Assembly (NCBI RefSeq): GCF_002631205.1
Contig: NZ_PDLO01000002.1
Coordinates: 62,001-126,000, forward strand
Source of the DNA: Neolewinella marina
Lineage (GTDB): Bacteria > Bacteroidota > Bacteroidia > Chitinophagales > Saprospiraceae
Direction: 5' to 3'
Length of the DNA stretch: 64,000 bases
Position 1 is the first letter of the stretch; each line of letters opens with the position of its first letter. A model generated the notes under the pieces. The model made no database searches. It saw nothing but the letters and a program-made list of their open reading frames with translations, and was not told the DNA's origin. Made by a program: the position numbers and the translations under genes. Positions 60,256-64,000 of this stretch are shown piece by piece.

Positions 60256-60885
60256 ATGAAGACGATTCTGTGTTTCCTCCTGCCGGGTATCCTGCTGCTG
60301 CTTCCCGGCTGTGGGCCCAAGGTGTACGAGGCTCCCAATATGGCTTCGGTGACCCGCAACCACCAGCTGATCGCCATCGCCCCGCCCATGGTAGCCATCA
60401 AGGGGCGGCCCAAGGACGACCAGGCCCAGCTCGACGCCGCGGCCCGCGAAGACACCTACACCTTCCAGCGGGAACTCTACAGCTGGATGCTGCGCCGCAA
60501 GCAGCAGGGCAAGATTCGCAACCTGGAAATCATGGACCCCCAGACTACCAACGCGAAGCTTGAACGCGCTGGCTACACCCTCGATAACCGCAACCTGACG
60601 CCCGCCGAAATGGCCGAAGCCCTCGGGGTCGACGCCGTGATCACCACCCGCTTCAATACCAGCAAACCCATGAGCCAGGGGGCCGCCATCGCCCTGGGCG
60701 TACTGGCCGGCGTAGCGGGAACCACCAACGCCACCACCGTCAATATGGACGTCCACGACGCCCAGGCGGGCATGGTCTGGAACTACGACTGGGAAGCCAG
60801 CGGCGGCGTATTCAACAAACCCGAAGACCTCATCGAGGACCTGATGCGCAACGCCAGCAAGCGCATGCCCTACACCATCAACTAG
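60256..60885 (+). CDS. Lipoprotein, tandem copy 2 (unknown family)
   Basis: 209 residues, nearly identical to copy 1 from the mature Cys onward (CGPKVYEAPNMASVTRNHQL; AEALGVDAVITTRFNTSKPM). Signal segments differ more than mature parts (LCFLLPGILLLLPGC with lipobox). The upstream region (60137-60255) is AT-rich and separate from copy 1, giving its own promoter region. Mature-region conservation with diverged leaders suggests that the two copies are kept for dosage, or for differential expression. Function unknown. Confidence 0.8.
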   Translation: MKTILCFLLPGILLLLPGCGPKVYEAPNMASVTRNHQLIAIAPPMVAIKGRPKDDQAQLDAAAREDTYTFQRELYSWMLRRKQQGKIRNLEIMDPQTTNAKLERAGYTLDNRNLTPAEMAEALGVDAVITTRFNTSKPMSQGAAIALGVLAGVAGTTNATTVNMDVHDAQAGMVWNYDWEASGGVFNKPEDLIEDLMRNASKRMPYTIN

Positions 60886-60932
60886 GAAAGAACCAAGCCT
60901 GCCCCCAGGAGACGAACGGCCGCCGGAAGCCT

Positions 60933-60940
60933 TACCTTTG
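60933..60940 (+). promoter_or_regulatory. Putative -7 element of the ExeM-like gene
   Basis: TACCTTTG followed by CGCGC matches TAnnTTTG, 23 bases before the TTG start at 60964. Confidence 0.45.
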
Positions 60941-60963
60941 CGCGCTTAAACCACCCGCGCACC

Positions 60964-63075
60964 TTGAAGCTATTCTTTTCCCTGTTCGCCCTGCTTTGTT
61001 GCACCAGCCTGAACGCCCAGGACCGCCAGTTTGGCCCCAGCGGTGAAACGGTCGTACGCATCGACCTGTCGGCCCTCGATGAGGCGGTGCTGGAAATGAA
61101 GCAGACGGTCCGCGCGCCCACGGGCATTCACGCCGTCCAGGGCAGTGGAGATATCAGTCCGCTGGCCGGCAGCACCGTCACTGTACAGGGGGTGGTCACC
61201 GGCGATTTTCAGGATGGGCTGCGGGGTTTCTACCTTCAGGAGGAGGACGCGGACGTAGACGCGGATTCGACGACCTCCGAAGGCATTTTCGTATTCGCCC
61301 AGACGCCGGAGGTGGCGGTGGGTGACCTGGTCACGGTCACGGCCGAGGTAGAGGAATACTTCGGACAAACCCAACTGCGGGGCGCGGACGCCGGTGCCAG
61401 CATCACCGTAAACCGCCGGGGCGTGCCGTTGCCCGCTGCGGTGCCCCTTACCCTCCCCCAGTCCGCCGCTGCCCTGGAAGCCCGTGAAGGGATGCGCGTG
61501 TCGCCCCAGGACATCGTCGTTACCCGCGTCGACAACCTGGATCGCTTCGGGGAGGTAGAGGTGACTTCAGGCGAGCGCCTGGCTCAGTTCACCGAATGCC
61601 ACCGCCCCGACTCCGCCGCCTACCGGGCCTATCTCGCAGAACTGGCTACGGACGTCCTCGTCATCGACGACGGTCGCGGCGGCAGCAACCTGGAGCCCGT
61701 CCGGCTACCGGATGGTTCCACCCTTTCGGCCACCAACAGCCTCCGCGCCGGACAGACCATCCAGGGGCTCACCGGGGTGCTGGGCTACGGCTTTGACCGC
61801 TACCGCCTGCAACCCACGGAAACGGCTGTAGTGACTTTCGGGGGCGAAGTCCGCCCCGAAAGTGCGCCGGAAGTAGGCGGAGACCTACGGGTGGTCAGCG
61901 CGAATGTGCTCAACTACTTCACTACCCTGGGCAGCCGGGGTGCGGAAACCGACGCTGAACTTCAGCGGCAGGAAGCCAAGATCATCGCGGCCCTATGTGC
62001 CCTCCGGGGCGACATCGTCGGGCTGCTAGAAATCGAGAACAACGACAACGTGGCCCTGCAGCGGCTCACCGATGCCCTGAACGCCGCCTGCGGCCTTAAT
62101 TACGCCTACGTCCGTTCCCCCGATACCGGGGAAGATGAGATCGCTGTGGCCCTGATCTACCGCAGCGACCGGCTGGAGGAATCGGGCACCGCCGCGACCC
62201 TGTCTACCCCCCGCGAACTCTTCGTGGGCCGCGGCAGCAATCGCGTACCCCTGGCGCAGACCTTCCGCGTGATCGATCCCGCCAGCGACAGCCAGGGTGA
62301 GGAAGTAACCGTGGCCGTCAATCATTTCAAAAGCAAGGGCAGTGGCTGCGGGGCGGGAGACGACGACACCACCCGGGGCGCCGGAAACTGCAACGGTACC
62401 CGCACCGCCGCGGCCCGGGCGGTAGCGGACTGGCTAGCCACCCACCCAACGGGGGTAGCGGAAGAAAATATCCTGGTGGTCGGCGACCTGAACAGCTACC
62501 GGATGGAAGATCCCATCGAGGTTTTCCGGGAAGCCGGATACCACAACACCAAGACCATGGACAACGACCGTTTCCCCTGCGGCGGCGGGCCACCCTCTTA
62601 CGTCTTCGGCGGACAGTGGGGTAGCCTCGATTATGCCCTGGCCAGTGCCGCCCTGGCGCCCCGCGTCACCGGAGCTACGGCCTGGACCGTCAACGCACCG
62701 GAACCCGACGTCCTCGACTACCGGCAAACCGGCACGGACAACGCGCTGTACGCTCCGGATTTTTACCGTTTCAGCGACCACGACCCCATCGTGGTGGGAC
62801 TAGACCTCTCCGCAACCACCGGAACCACAAAGGGAAAGGCGGCCGCCCCCATTCGGCTGGAGCGCCGGGGCGACGTGGACTACGCTTTCGTGGGGGTCAC
62901 CCGTGGCGGCCGCTACCTGCTCTCGGATGCCGGAGGCCAAGTGATCGCCTCGGGAACGGTGGAGGCCGGCACCCACGGCCAGTTCAGCGTAGCCGGCCTG
63001 CCCGCCGGCATATACTTCGTGGTGCTGAACAGCCCCGGGGCCGCCCCGCTGACTTTCAAGGTGGTGGTGCCCTAG
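60964..63075 (+). CDS. ExeM/NucH-like extracellular endonuclease/exonuclease/phosphatase
   Basis: 703 residues. A TTG start is used, as it opens a signal peptide (MKLFFSLFALLCCTSLNAQ) and no upstream ATG fits. Residues ~75-270 are OB-like/LTD-like beta domains (VQGVVTGDFQDGLRGFYLQEEDADVDADS). The endonuclease/exonuclease/phosphatase fold starts near 295 (LRVVSANVLNYF), with catalytic Glu in GLLEIENNDN, plus VAVNHFKSKGSGCG, VVGDLNSYRMEDP and the closing FSDHDPIVVGL. The C-terminus carries a T9SS-like sorting domain (LPAGIYFVVLNSPG). Likely an exported, Mg2+-dependent nuclease for eDNA use. Confidence 0.9.
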   Translation: MKLFFSLFALLCCTSLNAQDRQFGPSGETVVRIDLSALDEAVLEMKQTVRAPTGIHAVQGSGDISPLAGSTVTVQGVVTGDFQDGLRGFYLQEEDADVDADSTTSEGIFVFAQTPEVAVGDLVTVTAEVEEYFGQTQLRGADAGASITVNRRGVPLPAAVPLTLPQSAAALEAREGMRVSPQDIVVTRVDNLDRFGEVEVTSGERLAQFTECHRPDSAAYRAYLAELATDVLVIDDGRGGSNLEPVRLPDGSTLSATNSLRAGQTIQGLTGVLGYGFDRYRLQPTETAVVTFGGEVRPESAPEVGGDLRVVSANVLNYFTTLGSRGAETDAELQRQEAKIIAALCALRGDIVGLLEIENNDNVALQRLTDALNAACGLNYAYVRSPDTGEDEIAVALIYRSDRLEESGTAATLSTPRELFVGRGSNRVPLAQTFRVIDPASDSQGEEVTVAVNHFKSKGSGCGAGDDDTTRGAGNCNGTRTAAARAVADWLATHPTGVAEENILVVGDLNSYRMEDPIEVFREAGYHNTKTMDNDRFPCGGGPPSYVFGGQWGSLDYALASAALAPRVTGATAWTVNAPEPDVLDYRQTGTDNALYAPDFYRFSDHDPIVVGLDLSATTGTTKGKAAAPIRLERRGDVDYAFVGVTRGGRYLLSDAGGQVIASGTVEAGTHGQFSVAGLPAGIYFVVLNSPGAAPLTFKVVVP

Positions 63076-63189
63076 CAGATTTCACATTCGGGTAACCTGA
63101 ATCCCTCATCGTCCGCTTACCTTCGTCAGCGGCCGGCCTGCTGGCCGTACCCCACACTTTCTCTACCACACCACTACCAAACACAACAC

Positions 63190-64000
63190 ATGCGGATATT
63201 TCTACTTCTGCTGTCGGTACTCGGCGGCACCCTTTCCCTTTATTCCCAGCGAGTCATCCTGACCGGCATTATGGACGGTGACGCCCCGGGCGGCCTCCCC
63301 AAGGCCATCGAGCTCTTCGTCGAGGGCACGGTGAACCTGGGCGACTACACCCTGGTCCGCTACGCCAACGGCGGCACTTCGGGTACCGACATTTCCCTTA
63401 ACGGCACCTTCACCGATCGCTACGTCTACGTGGTCAGCGACCTGGCTTCCTTCGAGGCCACCTTCGGTACGGGCGGTGATTTCGCCGACCCCATCCGCAA
63501 CGGCAACGTAAGCGGCAATGGCGACGACGTCTTTGCCCTGCAACAGGGTGCCACCATCGTGGACGTAACCGGCGGCACCATCGGCGTGCGGGAAAACCTT
63601 TACCAGGACGGATTCCTCTACCGCCTGGACAACACGGGCCCCTCCCCCACCTTCGACCTGAGCGAATGGGCCGGTGGCAATAAAGTCCTGGACGGCCTCA
63701 ACAACGCCGAAATGGGCGCTGCCACCCCCTTCGGTACTTACCGGGCCGGAGCGGCGGGTCCCCAGGTCACCGTGACGGCCGAGGCCAACCTGGAAGAACC
63801 GGCCACGGACGGGGGCTTCTCCATTGCCCTTTCCCGCCCCGCTACCGGTCCCGTAACGATCACCTACGCGCTGAGCGGAACGGCTACGACCGGCACGGAC
63901 TACAGCGACCCGAACGGGGGTAGCGTAACCATTTCCTCCGGTCAGAACGCCGCGGCGGTACTCCTCCAGGTTATTGACGACACGGCCATCGAAGGGGACG
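63190..64000 (+). CDS. Exported LTD-like/Calx-beta protein, N-terminal part (cut by window end)
   Basis: Open frame from ATG 63190 to the window edge (270 codons visible, no stop). Signal peptide MRIFLLLLSVLGGTLSLYSQ; then a lamin-tail-like domain (VILTGIMDGDAPGGLPKAIELFVEG, GDYTLVRYANGG, YVYVVSDLASFEATFG); then the start of a Calx-beta domain (FSIALSRPATGPVTITYALSGTATTGTDYSD). Proteins with this order are often large secreted T9SS nucleases or adhesins in this phylum, but the catalytic part is outside the window. It follows the ExeM-like gene by 114 bp, and they may be functionally linked. Confidence 0.85.
   Translation, partial: MRIFLLLLSVLGGTLSLYSQRVILTGIMDGDAPGGLPKAIELFVEGTVNLGDYTLVRYANGGTSGTDISLNGTFTDRYVYVVSDLASFEATFGTGGDFADPIRNGNVSGNGDDVFALQQGATIVDVTGGTIGVRENLYQDGFLYRLDNTGPSPTFDLSEWAGGNKVLDGLNNAEMGAATPFGTYRAGAAGPQVTVTAEANLEEPATDGGFSIALSRPATGPVTITYALSGTATTGTDYSDPNGGSVTISSGQNAAAVLLQVIDDTAIEGD

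Overview
The window reads as chromosomal DNA of a GC-rich marine-type Bacteroidota, most likely of the Lewinella/Saprospiraceae group. Evidence: many secreted proteins end in type IX secretion (T9SS) sorting domains, there is a TonB-dependent receptor with a carboxypeptidase-regulatory N-terminus, several putative promoters carry the Bacteroidota -7 element (TAnnTTTG), Shine-Dalgarno sites are rare, and there are sulfatases of the kind used on algal polysaccharides. The taxonomic call is inference from gene content; no rRNA or tRNA gene was recognised. Nearly all sequence is coding, and most long ORFs opposite genes are GC-driven shadows.

Layout. 0-5.5 kb: end of a DASH cryptochrome/photolyase, a very large sulfatase-GH78 rhamnosidase fusion on the minus strand, then a ~900 bp non-coding block of 156-bp and 88-bp structured tandem repeats. 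5.5-19 kb: ftsK, a three-module carbohydrate-binding T9SS protein, a DUF3616 protein, a serine-hydrolase-like protein that has lost catalytic residues, a K+/H+ antiporter, a PhyH dioxygenase, an Nramp transporter and a lipoprotein sulfatase. 19-32 kb: an M16-like protein without HXXEH, a tricorn-type protease, dnaN, a TonB-dependent receptor, a D-2-hydroxyacid dehydrogenase, a helix-hairpin-helix barrel protein, a VOC gene broken by one amber codon, and a diacylglycerol-kinase-like lipid kinase. 32-43 kb: an ABC exporter pair, small and lipoprotein genes, the sulfate-activation operon cysC-cysD-cysN, rpe, a DUF2279 protein, a DRGH nuclease and a HerA-like ATPase. 43-51 kb: an AT-rich island leading into a chimeric T9SS protein, etfB-etfA, a PAP2 phosphatase, an acyltransferase and metG. 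51-56 kb: a tandem family of four small Cys-containing T9SS proteins, most ending in their own terminator. 56-64 kb: an M23 peptidase, kduI-kduD with a Nudix-type regulator, two near-identical lipoproteins, an ExeM-like nuclease and a truncated Calx-beta protein.

How the genes may work together. The sulfatase-GH78 fusion, the lipoprotein sulfatase, the CBM protein and TonB receptor, and kduI/kduD (which process the 5-keto-4-deoxyuronate released by polysaccharide lyases) fit use of a sulfated, rhamnose- and uronate-containing algal polysaccharide such as ulvan. They are scattered over 60 kb, no lyase or SusD is present, and the link is inference.

The least explained parts are the 51-56 kb T9SS cassette family with duplicated leaders and upstream dyads, the structured repeat block at 4.7-5.4 kb, the large palindrome at 39.35 kb, the tandem lipoproteins at 59.4-60.9 kb, and the set of apparently inactivated enzymes (serine hydrolase, M16, VOC).
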